Below are positions 23,019 to 30,619 of a stretch of DNA of 30,619 nucleotides, in pieces (within the stretch, counting starts at the first letter, position 1; every line of letters starts with the position of its first letter). A model generated the notes under the pieces. The model searched no databases. It saw only the letters and a program-made list of their open reading frames with translations, and had not been told where the DNA came from. The stretch comes from Acholeplasmataceae bacterium (GTDB taxonomy: Bacteria > Bacillota_I > Bacilli_A > ML615J-28 > CAG-698): positions 1 to 30,619 of the forward strand of contig DUNF01000104.1 in the NCBI GenBank assembly GCA_012839485.1, given 5' to 3'. The position numbers were made by a program, and so were the translations under genes.

Positions 23019-24419
23019 ATGCAAAAAAGTTTTTCAAAATATTTGAAAAGTAAAAAGCCAGTAATGGCTTCTTTACTTGATAGACTACAAGGTAAATATG
23101 AGCATGTTGGGATTTTAGGAACTGACACTATGGCCTCTGTTTGTTATGTAGACTATCATAGTAGCAATGTAGGTGAAGCTAGTAGCGACTGTGGTTTTGT
23201 AATCAAAGTTGTTCATGATGGTATTTATTCTGAATATGCTACTAACGAACTAACTATGAGAAGGTTAGACAAAATTGAAGAAAAGATTGATGAACTTGTA
23301 AAAGCTAATATGAAAACAAAAAAAGTTGGTTTAAAATTAGCAGAAGAAGAAAAACTTACTCAGTCTTTTTCAAGAAGAAATAAAGGTAAATACTTAAGCG
23401 AAGAAGAAATTATTGCTGGACTAAAAGAAACTATTGATTTATTTAAACAAGAAGAGAAAATTGTTCATGCAGGTGCTAGATTTATGGTTGAAGAAGTATC
23501 AAAAGTTTACTTAAGCAAAAACAAAGATTTAGAGCAATACTATTTCTTCCCAAGTGCATTCATTTATAGTGTTGCAGCTGATCAAGGTAAAACACAAATG
23601 TTTTATAATTCAGTTGATGATATTTCAATGAGTAAAGTATTAAAAGAATTACCTAAAAAGGTTAAAGAAACTGCTAGTGTTGCAAGAGAGTTATTAGTTG
23701 CTGAAAATCCTGAGCCAGGTATTTATGATGTCATCACAGCTCCTTCAATTTCTGGATTAATTGCTCATGAAGCATTTGGTCATGGTGTGGAAATGGATCA
23801 ATTTGTAAAGGATCGTGCTTTAGGAAAAGAGTATATTGATAAACCTGTTGCATCTAATCTTGTTTCAATGAGAGATGGAGCTGCAAGTTGTTTTGCGATT
23901 GCTTCATACTTCTTTGATGATGATGGTGTATTAGCAGGTGATACTTTAGTAATTGATAAAGGTATTTTAAAACAAGGTATTTCTGATGTGAATGCTGCAA
24001 GTATGCTAGGAACTAAACCTACTGGTAATGGTAGAAGACAAGCATACGATCATAAAACATATACAAGAATGACTAATACTTTCTTTGAACCAGGTAAAGA
24101 TAAACTTAAAGATATGATTAAGAGTATTGAATATGGTTATTTAATTGATGTTACTAATAACGGAATGGAAGATCCTAAAAATTGGCAAATTCAATGTACT
24201 GCTACAATCGGTAGAGAAATCAAAAATGGTAAACTAACTGGTAAAGTTGTATCGCCAATTATTATGAGTGGTTATGTAATTGACTTACTTAAATCAATTT
24301 CAGCTGTATCTGATGACTTTAAGATTAACAGTGGTGGATCTTGTGGCAAAGGATACAAAGAATGGGTTAGAGTTTCAGATGGTGGACCATATATGAAAGC
24401 TAAGGTGAAAATAGGATGA
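23019..24419 (+). CDS. tldD: TldD family metalloprotease subunit
   Basis: A 466-residue member of the TldD/PmbA family. The zinc motif HEAFGH is at 250-255 (HExxxH), and the late Cys442 in GGSCGKG fits the third ligand of TldD. Known TldD-TldE heterodimers degrade unfolded peptides and mature some ribosomally made peptides, with the active site in TldD. ATG 23019 abuts the M28 stop, and a weak AGAGGA lies upstream, so translation probably depends on the preceding gene. It overlaps tldE by ATGA. Confidence 0.94.
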   Translation: MQKSFSKYLKSKKPVMASLLDRLQGKYEHVGILGTDTMASVCYVDYHSSNVGEASSDCGFVIKVVHDGIYSEYATNELTMRRLDKIEEKIDELVKANMKTKKVGLKLAEEEKLTQSFSRRNKGKYLSEEEIIAGLKETIDLFKQEEKIVHAGARFMVEEVSKVYLSKNKDLEQYYFFPSAFIYSVAADQGKTQMFYNSVDDISMSKVLKELPKKVKETASVARELLVAENPEPGIYDVITAPSISGLIAHEAFGHGVEMDQFVKDRALGKEYIDKPVASNLVSMRDGAASCFAIASYFFDDDGVLAGDTLVIDKGILKQGISDVNAASMLGTKPTGNGRRQAYDHKTYTRMTNTFFEPGKDKLKDMIKSIEYGYLIDVTNNGMEDPKNWQIQCTATIGREIKNGKLTGKVVSPIIMSGYVIDLLKSISAVSDDFKINSGGSCGKGYKEWVRVSDGGPYMKAKVKIG

Positions 24420-25699
24420 TTAAACGCATAGAAAAAATCTTAAAATCTAAAGGTGTAGATAAATATAAGATTAGAGAAATTAATGAAGAAAAGTATGAAG
24501 CATACTATAGCTTGCAAAAGCTAGAAGCTACAAGAAATACTGAAAGCTTAACATACGAAGTAACAATTTATTTACCATTAGGTGAAAATCAAATGTTAGG
24601 TTCAGCATCATTTAACTTACCATATACTATGACAGTAAATCAAATTGCGAAAAAGGTAGATGAAGCTATTTCATCAGCTCAAATTGCTGTGAGTCCATAT
24701 TATGAACTTGTAGAAGGAGTAGGAAGAAAGACATTTAAAGATAGTTTTGTTTTAGAAAAACCTTTAGAAGAAATTGATAAAGTAGCTAATATTTTCTTTA
24801 AAGAATCTAGTGAAAATAAGAAATTTAATTCTTTAGAGGTATTTTATAAACAAGCTACTATTAGATTAGTAAACTCTAAAGGTGTTGACTATAAGAAAAT
24901 ATCTTCTGTTATTGAAATAGAAGCTATTCCTTCATATGATGGTGTAAAGAAAGAAGACCCTTCAAATCAAAAAGTAGAGCTTTATAAATATTATAAATAC
25001 CCTACTTTTGATAAAGAGAAGATGCAAAAAGATGCTAAAGAAGCTTTAAGTGATGTTGAGAAAAGATTTAAAGCAAAGAAAATTGATTTTAAAGGTAAGA
25101 AAAATGTTATCTTAAGAGATAGTGATTTAAACGAGTTAGTTGGTAGTTTAATTAGTTTATATGGCTATCAAGCTGTTTTTAGTAAAGCTACAGATAAAAA
25201 GATTGGCGATGTGATTCAAGATGCTAAGAGAGGTTATGATAAACTAACTGTAACTTTAATGCCAGGATCAAAAGCTGATCGTTTTGATGGTGATGGTGTT
25301 TTATTGGAGAAAACTATTGTCTTAGATAAAGGAGTTTTAGCTAGTTATTTTGGTAATAACCAATATGCTCAATATTTAGGATTAAAACCTACTGGTAATA
25401 TGCGATTTAGAAAGTTAGAAAAAGGTAAGAAATCAAGTGCAGAGTTAAAACAAGAACCACATATTGAAATTATTTCTTTAAGTGGTATTCAAGTAGATCC
25501 TTATGCTGACTATATCGGTGGTGAAGTTAGACTAGCAAATTACTTTGATGGTGAAAAGAGTTATCCAATTTTTGGTTTTTCTTTTTCAGGAAGTTTAACT
25601 GAAAGTTTAAAAGAGATTTCTCTTTCAAAAGAAACTAAGAAAACAACTAGCTATGAAATGCCTAGTTATGCTCTTTTAAAAGATTTAAATATACTTTAA
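24416..25699 (+). CDS. tldE: TldE/PmbA family protein (non-catalytic partner of TldD)
   Basis: A 427-residue homologue of TldD without HExxxH, as expected for the TldE/PmbA half that completes the substrate tunnel. Shared features include KPTGNMR near residue 325 (matching KPTGNGR of TldD), the G-D-GVLLEKTIVLDKGVL segment and a late VRLANYFDGEK strand. It is the last gene of the operon, followed by a terminator. No precursor-peptide gene is visible around it, so housekeeping peptide turnover is more likely than RiPP maturation. Confidence 0.92.
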   Translation: MIKRIEKILKSKGVDKYKIREINEEKYEAYYSLQKLEATRNTESLTYEVTIYLPLGENQMLGSASFNLPYTMTVNQIAKKVDEAISSAQIAVSPYYELVEGVGRKTFKDSFVLEKPLEEIDKVANIFFKESSENKKFNSLEVFYKQATIRLVNSKGVDYKKISSVIEIEAIPSYDGVKKEDPSNQKVELYKYYKYPTFDKEKMQKDAKEALSDVEKRFKAKKIDFKGKKNVILRDSDLNELVGSLISLYGYQAVFSKATDKKIGDVIQDAKRGYDKLTVTLMPGSKADRFDGDGVLLEKTIVLDKGVLASYFGNNQYAQYLGLKPTGNMRFRKLEKGKKSSAELKQEPHIEIISLSGIQVDPYADYIGGEVRLANYFDGEKSYPIFGFSFSGSLTESLKEISLSKETKKTTSYEMPSYALLKDLNIL

Positions 25700-25709
25700 A
25701 ATAGGAAAG

Positions 25710-25738
25710 AAACGCAAAATTTAGGTTTTGCGTTTTTT
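25710..25738 (+). terminator. Rho-independent terminator after tldE
   Basis: A perfect 10-bp stem (AAACGCAAAA at 25710-25719 with TTTTGCGTTT at 25726-25735), 6-nt loop and T-run. Confidence 0.92.
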
Positions 25739-25772
25739 AATTGAGGCAAGTTGAAATTTTGACTTATTTTTG

Positions 25773-25791
25773 AAAATATAGCGTATATTTT
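25773..25791. promoter_or_regulatory. Palindrome upstream of the 25812 promoter
   Basis: AAAATATA (25773-25780) and TATATTTT (25784-25791) are perfect 8-bp inverted arms around GCG. The site ends 20 bp before the -35, a position suited to an activator or accessory operator. AT-rich palindromes arise by chance in such DNA, so support is moderate. Confidence 0.35.
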
Positions 25792-25811
25792 ATAAAAAAA
25801 CGGATAAATGG

Positions 25812-25840
25812 TTGACAAAGTATAAAAAGTGTATTAAAAT
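25812..25840 (+). promoter_or_regulatory. Strong sigma-A-type promoter
   Basis: A perfect TTGACA (25812-25817), 17-bp spacer and TAAAAT (25835-25840). It is the best -35 in the window. AAAAGGTAGGT precedes ATG 25867. Confidence 0.88.
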
Positions 25841-25866
25841 AAAGATACGAAAAGGTAGGTATAAAA

Positions 25867-27150
25867 ATGAAGGAATTATTAAAAAAATTATCATTTTTGA
25901 ATGGTAAAGATTTAGCTGATTTCTTTAAGAAATTTAAACTTATGGCACCTAAGGCTTTACGTGTAGATGTTTTGCGCGAAGCTATGGCACCAAAAGTTGA
26001 GGAACAATTAGCTAATACATCAGGTGGCTTCGGTATTGGAGGCCAAAATAATTATAGGTTGTTATGGTTCGCAAAATTATCAGAACATCAATTAGAAAAA
26101 TATCTAAGTACGTTTGATGATCCAGAACTTGATAACAAATACCACAATTTACTTGTGGAGAAGATGTTAGCTTATGCGGCTGAGAAGAAAGTTAAAAAGG
26201 CAGATATGGAAGAACTAGTTGCTGCTAGTGAAGATAACTATCGTCGTGTAGGCCATGCTCGTCTAGACATGGAAGAATTTAATAATTCTTTAGATGCAGT
26301 ATTTTATGATGAGAAAAGCTGCTGTGATGGCTTATCAGTAAGTGAATTTAGAGGCGTTTTATTTAATGTTGGTACAAGAGAAGAATTATTTGAGATCGCT
26401 GCAAAATATGAAATCAAAGTTCCAGAACGTCTAAACAAAGATGAATTACTTGCTTATTGTGTACGTCAAATGAAAATTGAAAAGTACTACACAGCTGAAG
26501 CAGAAGCTGCATTATCAGAAATGACTGCTAAAGATTTACGTGAATGGGCTAAAAACCATAACATTCAAAGTGGAAGTCAATTAAACAAGAAAGATTTAAT
26601 TGAATACATCTTATCTGATTACAGCAAAACTAAAGAAGACTACGAAGTTCCAAAAGATGATTCAGTATACGAAATGGCTATTCCACTACCTTATGGTCAA
26701 GAAGAAGTTGATGTTGAAGCATTAGAAGCTAAAATTGCAGAATTAACAGCTGAAAAAGAAAAATTAGAAAAAGCAGCGGCTAAAAGTACTCGTGAAAACA
26801 ATCGCAACAAGAAAAAGATTGATAAGCAAGACAAAGAAATCGCTAAACTACTTGCATTAATCGCAGATAAAGAAAAAGAATATGAAGAATTAAAAGCTGC
26901 AAAAGCAAAAGTTAAAGAAGATAAAGCTGCTGACAAAAAACAAGATGAAGCAATTGCTAAGCTTGAAGAAGAAATCAAAGCATTACAAATTGAACTTGCT
27001 GTAGTAAAAGCAAAAGAAGATGAGGGAAGAGAATTAACTGAAGAAGAACTAAAAGAAGCAAGACGTAATTTTGCTTTAGACATTATTTGGTTAATATTCT
27101 TTGTTTTAGTACTAGCATTCTTAATGTACGCAATTTTCTCAATGCTATAA
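25867..27150 (+). CDS. Tail-anchored coiled-coil protein with SAP/Rho-N-like modules, function unknown
   Basis: A 427-residue protein not assigned to any family. Residues 168-202 and 219-253 are two similar units of the form T-x-x-x-L-x-x-x-A-x-x-x-x-I then L-N-K-x-x-L-x-x-Y, resembling the helix-loop-helix SAP/LEM/Rho-N fold that often binds nucleic acid; residues 11-45 may be a third. Residues 110-165 are acidic with a Cys-Cys pair. A long Lys/Glu/Ala coiled coil spans about 283-396, and one hydrophobic helix (405-425) ends the chain, so the bulk would face the cytosol on a tail anchor. There is no signal peptide. Arginine is mostly CGT/CGC (11 of 16) against AGA in neighbours, and the promoter is near consensus, both pointing to abundant expression. 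A 23-nt gap to the next gene suggests an operon. Confidence 0.85.
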   Translation: MKELLKKLSFLNGKDLADFFKKFKLMAPKALRVDVLREAMAPKVEEQLANTSGGFGIGGQNNYRLLWFAKLSEHQLEKYLSTFDDPELDNKYHNLLVEKMLAYAAEKKVKKADMEELVAASEDNYRRVGHARLDMEEFNNSLDAVFYDEKSCCDGLSVSEFRGVLFNVGTREELFEIAAKYEIKVPERLNKDELLAYCVRQMKIEKYYTAEAEAALSEMTAKDLREWAKNHNIQSGSQLNKKDLIEYILSDYSKTKEDYEVPKDDSVYEMAIPLPYGQEEVDVEALEAKIAELTAEKEKLEKAAAKSTRENNRNKKKIDKQDKEIAKLLALIADKEKEYEELKAAKAKVKEDKAADKKQDEAIAKLEEEIKALQIELAVVKAKEDEGRELTEEELKEARRNFALDIIWLIFFVLVLAFLMYAIFSML

Positions 27151-27173
27151 AAAGTAGATAAGGGGAGAGTAAT

Positions 27174-27848
27174 ATGAATAAGAATAAAAAGATCCTTGGG
27201 TTATTTACTGTTAGTCTCATCGTATCAATCTCCTTATTGATTTACGCAGTATATCAGTTTGTAAATAACGTGTCCCATAATAATGCTTATATTTGGTTGG
27301 GACTTGGAAATTTATTAGCTAATCTTATATTTATTTTAGTTAGTGTACTTTTATTTTTAAAAGAAGAAATATTTTTAGGTCATTTAGTTTTGTTATTCAA
27401 GATGATCTTTATTCCAACGTTTACTAGCGCCAAAAACTTACTTCAAGGAAATCCAACATTTGATTTATTCTTTATAATTCTATTTTTGATTTCTACTGTT
27501 TGTATGTTTTTTGGTTTAAAGATGAAGCCAGTTGTAGTAAGGCATATTAGATGGTTATCGTATTCAGGAATTTTGCTTGCTTTTGTTTATGAAAGTATTG
27601 TCTATAATGTTCCGCAAGGTTTATATACTAATATTCCAAACTTTGTTTTGATAAGTACTCATAGACGTGAATCAAAAATCCTCTTTACTTCGGTATTTAT
27701 TAGATATCCATTTATTCTAATTGATGCTTTAGTAAATAATCCAAATCAACCAGTATTTTTCTATTTAGCTACGATTATCGGAATATTATTCTTCATTTAT
27801 ACATTAATAAATTTGTTTTTAAAGCCGAGTAGATTTCCAAAAAGTTAA
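27174..27848 (+). CDS. Polytopic membrane protein, function unknown
   Basis: A 224-residue protein with about six hydrophobic helices (near 8-30, 38-62, 66-82, 97-116, 126-142, 186-214) and short loops. A longer loop at about 145-170 holds NIPNFVLISTHRRES. No enzymatic or transporter motif is recognised. AAGGGGAG (27160-27167) gives a good ribosome binding site, and it follows the tail-anchored gene by 23 nt without a terminator, so the two are probably co-transcribed. Arginine and isoleucine usage is ordinary for the window, unlike its upstream partner. A strong terminator closes the unit. Confidence 0.8.
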   Translation: MNKNKKILGLFTVSLIVSISLLIYAVYQFVNNVSHNNAYIWLGLGNLLANLIFILVSVLLFLKEEIFLGHLVLLFKMIFIPTFTSAKNLLQGNPTFDLFFIILFLISTVCMFFGLKMKPVVVRHIRWLSYSGILLAFVYESIVYNVPQGLYTNIPNFVLISTHRRESKILFTSVFIRYPFILIDALVNNPNQPVFFYLATIIGILFFIYTLINLFLKPSRFPKS

Positions 27849-27862
27849 ATATAAAGACAAAT

Positions 27863-27891
27863 AAAAGAGTTAGTGAAAACTAACTCTTTTT
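27863..27891 (+). terminator. Rho-independent terminator
   Basis: A perfect 11-bp stem (AAAAGAGTTAG at 27863-27873 with CTAACTCTTTT at 27880-27890), TGAAAA loop and T-run. Confidence 0.92.
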
Positions 27892-27912
27892 AATATATTT
27901 TTAAGAACTGCG

Positions 27913-27921
27913 TGATATAAT
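27913..27921 (+). promoter_or_regulatory. Extended -10 promoter of the two-gene ABC transporter
   Basis: TGATATAAT at 27913-27921 with no good -35 at the normal distance. TAGGAGA at 27931-27937 and ATG 27948 follow. Confidence 0.65.
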
Positions 27922-27947
27922 TTTAAAACATAGGAGATTATAGAGAG

Positions 27948-28862
27948 ATGAATGTAGTATTAAAAACAAACAATCTAACAAAACGTTATAAAGAATTAAA
28001 AGCCTTAGATGATGTTAGTTTAACAATCTATGAAGGTGATATTTATGGGTTTGTTGGGGAAAATGGTGCAGGTAAAACAACTTTAATTAGAGCAGTTTCC
28101 GGGTTAATCTTTCCTAGTTCAGGAACTTATGAGCTTGGTGGTATAGATTATAAAGATTCAGAAATTGCTAAAGTTAGAGAAAAGATGGCTGCGATTGTAG
28201 AGTCACCAGCATTATATTTAAACATGAGTGCTTATGATAATATGCTGATGCAAGCTAAACTAATTGGTGATGTTGATGCAAAAGAAATTGATGAAATTTT
28301 AAATGATGTTGGTTTAGGTTATTTAATCAATTCTAAAAAGAAAGCTAAAAACTTTTCTTTAGGAATGAAACAAAGATTAGCGATTGCGATGGCATTATTA
28401 AATAAACCAAGATTTTTGATTTTAGATGAACCGATGAATGGTTTAGATCCTGAAGGTATTATTGAGGTTCGTAATTTAATTTTAAAACTTAATAAAGCTG
28501 ATAAGATTACATTTTTAATTTCTTCACACATTTTAGATGAATTAGCTAAAGTATGTACTAGATATGGATTTATTCATAAAGGAAAGTTAATTCAAGAAAT
28601 TAGTGCTGGAGATATTGATGTTTTTTCTGAAGAGCATTTGAAGCTTAAAGTTAACGACAATCAAAAAGGATATGAGTTATTAAAGAAAGATTATGAAAAA
28701 GTAGAATTAAGAGAAGATTATCTTTATGTTTTTGGAAAGTATGAAGTAAATGCAATTATTGAAAAATTACATAAAGAAAAATTAATTATTCTAGAAATTT
28801 CAACTATTAAGCCTAGTATTGAAGATATTTATTTAAAAGTGATAGGAGGTAAAAATGTTTAG
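27948..28862 (+). CDS. ABC transporter ATP-binding protein (BcrA-like)
   Basis: A 304-residue ATPase. Walker A GENGAGKT is at 37-44, signature FSLGMKQR at 136-143 and Walker B FLILDEP at 156-162 with catalytic E161; the C-terminal 80 residues are the extension seen in bacitracin/lantibiotic-type ABC-2 ATPases. The partner permease starts 8 bases before its end. Such pairs export peptides or antimicrobials or have unknown roles; no bacteriocin or two-component genes lie nearby, so the substrate is unknown. Confidence 0.93.
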   Translation: MNVVLKTNNLTKRYKELKALDDVSLTIYEGDIYGFVGENGAGKTTLIRAVSGLIFPSSGTYELGGIDYKDSEIAKVREKMAAIVESPALYLNMSAYDNMLMQAKLIGDVDAKEIDEILNDVGLGYLINSKKKAKNFSLGMKQRLAIAMALLNKPRFLILDEPMNGLDPEGIIEVRNLILKLNKADKITFLISSHILDELAKVCTRYGFIHKGKLIQEISAGDIDVFSEEHLKLKVNDNQKGYELLKKDYEKVELREDYLYVFGKYEVNAIIEKLHKEKLIILEISTIKPSIEDIYLKVIGGKNV

Positions 28863-29643
28863 TAAATCACTAAAAGCTGATTTTTATCGCTTAAAAAAAG
28901 ATAATTTACTTTGGATTTCTGTAATTGTAGTTACTGGATTTTCCGTTTTTACTTTTTTAATCTATTTATTAATGCATAATTTAGCTACTGCTGATGGTCT
29001 GATGATGCCACCAATTATAACAACACTTGCTGGTTTAAGATTGGCAATGAATATGACAAATAATGCTGGTTTAATTGTTTTAATTATGACAATAGTTTTA
29101 ATGGCAAAAGATTTTAGGCAAAGTACAATTAGAAATAAGATGATTATTGGAATAAAAAGAAGAGAAGCATATTTTTCTAGTTTAATAGTATATTATTTGT
29201 TTGTTCTTGGGATTATGACTTACAATGTCGTTTTAACAGTCTTACTTTTCTCTACAACTTTTGAAAGTGGAGTTAGTGAAGGTAGTGTAATTTTAGAGTT
29301 TTTGAAAAATTATGCAGTTGGGGTTGCGATTTTAACTCCATGGGTAATTATAGCTCATTTCTTAACCTATGTAACTAAATCATTAGGCTTAGCCTTAGGA
29401 TTAACAATCGGATTATTTTTCTTATTACAGATTGTTGCCTTAATTCCTCAAATAGTTGAGGTAAGTGAAACAACTGGACTTTTAATGCATTTTAATCCAG
29501 TACTTCAGACGATGTCTTATAATATGGGAGGTTTTTTTGAAGAGAAAAAATATCTTTGGTTTAGTTTAGGATCAAATGCAGTTATTCCTGGATTATTAAT
29601 ATTTATAGGATCGTTTTTGTTTAGTAAAGCAGATATTAAATAA
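28855..29643 (+). CDS. ABC-2 type transporter permease
   Basis: A 262-residue membrane protein with about six helices. It begins with the typical cytosolic SKSLKADFYRLKKDNLLW segment of ABC-2 permeases, followed by a helix near 18-40, a polar extracytoplasmic stretch, and further helices near 72-86, 108-132, 152-172, 176-200 and 238-256. The charged KDFRQSTIRNKMIIGIKRREAY loop is the probable coupling region to the ATPase. AGGAGG (28847-28852) lies within the upstream gene. It is convergent with the EFR1-like gene, and both share a terminator. Confidence 0.9.
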   Translation: MFSKSLKADFYRLKKDNLLWISVIVVTGFSVFTFLIYLLMHNLATADGLMMPPIITTLAGLRLAMNMTNNAGLIVLIMTIVLMAKDFRQSTIRNKMIIGIKRREAYFSSLIVYYLFVLGIMTYNVVLTVLLFSTTFESGVSEGSVILEFLKNYAVGVAILTPWVIIAHFLTYVTKSLGLALGLTIGLFFLLQIVALIPQIVEVSETTGLLMHFNPVLQTMSYNMGGFFEEKKYLWFSLGSNAVIPGLLIFIGSFLFSKADIK

Positions 29644-29645
29644 GG

Positions 29646-29675
29646 AAAAAGACCACAGCTAACTGTGGTCTTTTT
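29646..29675. terminator. Bidirectional terminator between convergent genes
   Basis: A 13-bp perfect stem (29646-29658 with 29663-29675) with CTAA loop, A-run before and T-run after, functional in both directions. The minus-strand gene's TAG stop (29659-29661) lies in the loop, so its last codons form one arm of the stem. Confidence 0.93.
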
Positions 29676-30543
29676 GAATTTCATAGTCTAGTACGAAGGG
29701 TTCTTCATGTTCTTCTAAATAAGGGAGGAAATTATTATAGAAGGAGTCTCTTTCATTACTTTCGTATTGGAGGTTATCGTGCTTTAGTATTTCAAAGTCA
29801 TATTTTCCATTAACTTTCCAACTATTTAGAAAGCCAATTCTAATTGCATCTTCTGGACAGAAGAATGAACATCGCATACACATAATACAATTAGTACTAA
29901 ATTTAAATTTGTTATTTTCGTATTTGATATTATTAGTTGGGCAGCTATTAACACATTTCATACATTTAGAGCATTTATCTAAATTGACTTTATAGAGAAA
30001 TGAGTTAAGGTAAGCTCCTAGTCTTTGGATTTTAAAGATGTTTCTTATTAGTTTATATCTTGTCTTAAAGTCAATTCTTTTATATCTTTTATTGCTTGTT
30101 TCATAAGCAATTTTTTTAATAAAATTACGATTAGCTTTAAGAATCCTTGAGGTAATAGCATCGTCAAATCTGAAGATAATATTATAGGGCATTAAGACGT
30201 GGTATTCAGCTAAAAAGATGTTTTTATTTTTATTCATTAGTTTATAAAGATAGTAGCTAGAAGCACTATTTAGTTGATATAACTCACCACTAGTTTTGAT
30301 GATAAAGTAGTGTTTGTTTTTAATCTTTAGTTCCTTAATTTTCTTTTCTACAAACTTCGGTGCAGAAAAAGCATGGATAGGGTAGCTGATTCCTATTAAA
30401 TCATAGTCGTCCTTTAATTCTTTTACATTTTCTAAACGTAAAATATCAGTTTCTATATTCAACTTTTGATATTCTTTTTTTAGTTCATTACAAACATAAA
30501 ATGAGTTGTTTGTACCTGAAAATACTAAAAGTAGAACTTTCAT
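29659..30543 (-). CDS. EFR1-type flavodoxin/ferredoxin fusion protein
   Basis: A 294-residue soluble redox protein. The N-terminal flavodoxin-like domain starts with VLLLVFSGTNNS (an FMN phosphate loop) and contains ISYPIHAFSAPKF. The C-terminal domain binds two [4Fe-4S] clusters: CSKCMKCVNSC (Cys 191, 194, 197, 201) and CIMCMRCSFFC (Cys 219, 222, 225, 229). This matches the EFR1 family of ferredoxins. It would pass electrons between unknown partners in an anaerobic metabolism. ATG at 30543 is chosen because AAGGTGA ends just upstream; a GTG at 30552 is inside that site. It is the only minus-strand gene in the window. Confidence 0.92.
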   Translation of the reverse strand: MKVLLLVFSGTNNSFYVCNELKKEYQKLNIETDILRLENVKELKDDYDLIGISYPIHAFSAPKFVEKKIKELKIKNKHYFIIKTSGELYQLNSASSYYLYKLMNKNKNIFLAEYHVLMPYNIIFRFDDAITSRILKANRNFIKKIAYETSNKRYKRIDFKTRYKLIRNIFKIQRLGAYLNSFLYKVNLDKCSKCMKCVNSCPTNNIKYENNKFKFSTNCIMCMRCSFFCPEDAIRIGFLNSWKVNGKYDFEILKHDNLQYESNERDSFYNNFLPYLEEHEEPFVLDYEIQKDHS

Positions 30544-30561
30544 AAGAATCACCTTAGCTTA

Positions 30562-30567
30562 ATTATA
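30562..30567 (-). promoter_or_regulatory. -10 element of the EFR1-type gene
   Basis: TATAAT on the minus strand at 30567-30562, 18 bp upstream of the ATG; no convincing -35. The remaining bases to 30619 hold no gene I can support. Confidence 0.4.
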
Positions 30568-30619
30568 CGCTCTAATTCTTAAAATAAACTTAGAAATTGA
30601 AAAACTTAAAGAAAGATTG

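Noticed and set aside
23019..25699. RiPP (microcin-type) maturation locus around tldD/tldE
   Set aside because: No precursor-like small gene, cyclase or dedicated exporter adjoins; the partners are a phosphate carrier and an aminopeptidase.
26697..27083. A Ser/Ala/Leu-rich minus-strand reading frame opposite the coiled coil
   Set aside because: Low-complexity complement of Lys/Glu/Ala codons, with no start signals.
27948..29643. Bacitracin-type self-resistance module
   Set aside because: The ATPase resembles BcrA, but no two-component system or biosynthetic gene is adjacent, so only a generic ABC-2 transporter is supported.
30568..30619. Start of another gene at the right edge
   Set aside because: Short open frames exist on both strands, but none has a start codon with a ribosome binding site.

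Overview
The window is strongly AT-rich bacterial DNA with short intergenic gaps, AGGAGG-type ribosome binding sites, TATAAT-type promoters and short hairpin terminators followed by T-runs. TGA is used as a stop (ends of ntpF, ntpG, nptA-like and tldD) and Trp is TGG, so this is not a Mycoplasma/Spiroplasma-type genetic code. The gene set (NtpFIKECGABD V-type ATPase, BmrCD-like ABC pair, TldD/TldE, EFR1-type ferredoxin) fits a low-GC Bacillota/Mycoplasmatota bacterium with the standard code, for example an Acholeplasma-, Izemoplasma- or Erysipelotrichia-like lineage. The exact taxon is inference.

Layout, left to right. 1-241: 3' end of an unrecognised gene and its terminator. 305-6125: probable operon of pyrimidine-nucleoside phosphorylase, a heterodimeric ABC exporter pair and an MgtC/SapB membrane protein, followed by tRNA-Leu(CAA). 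6250-11560: an accessory-looking stretch of short, mostly single-gene units: a NERD-domain protein with a C4 zinc finger, a Fic/Doc-like protein whose motif histidine is glutamine, a YwaF/TMEM164-like membrane protein, a GNAT acetyltransferase, an AbiJ/HEPN-like candidate defence protein, a GNAT pseudogene with an internal deletion, and a flavodoxin-like protein. 11586-20013: one complete nine-gene V-type ATPase operon whose c subunit carries the Na+-ligand residues. 20045-25738: operon of a Na+/phosphate cotransporter-like protein, an M28 aminopeptidase, TldD and TldE. 25773-27891: a strong promoter driving an unrecognised coiled-coil, tail-anchored protein with SAP/Rho-N-like modules, then a polytopic membrane protein. 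27913-29675: a two-gene ABC transporter. 29659-30543, minus strand: an EFR1-type flavodoxin/ferredoxin fusion convergent with the transporter.

How the genes may work together. The ATPase is predicted to couple ATP to Na+ movement. The next transcription unit begins with a Na+-dependent phosphate carrier, so the two could share a sodium circuit. M28, TldD and TldE form a peptide-degrading set, and no RiPP precursor is visible nearby. The items most worth a second look are the Fic-like protein with its split inverted-repeat operator, the AbiJ/HEPN-like gene, the nearly identical twin promoters at 8141 and 9046, and the tail-anchored SAP-like/coiled-coil protein at 25867. I found no CRISPR array, insertion sequence, rRNA or replication origin.
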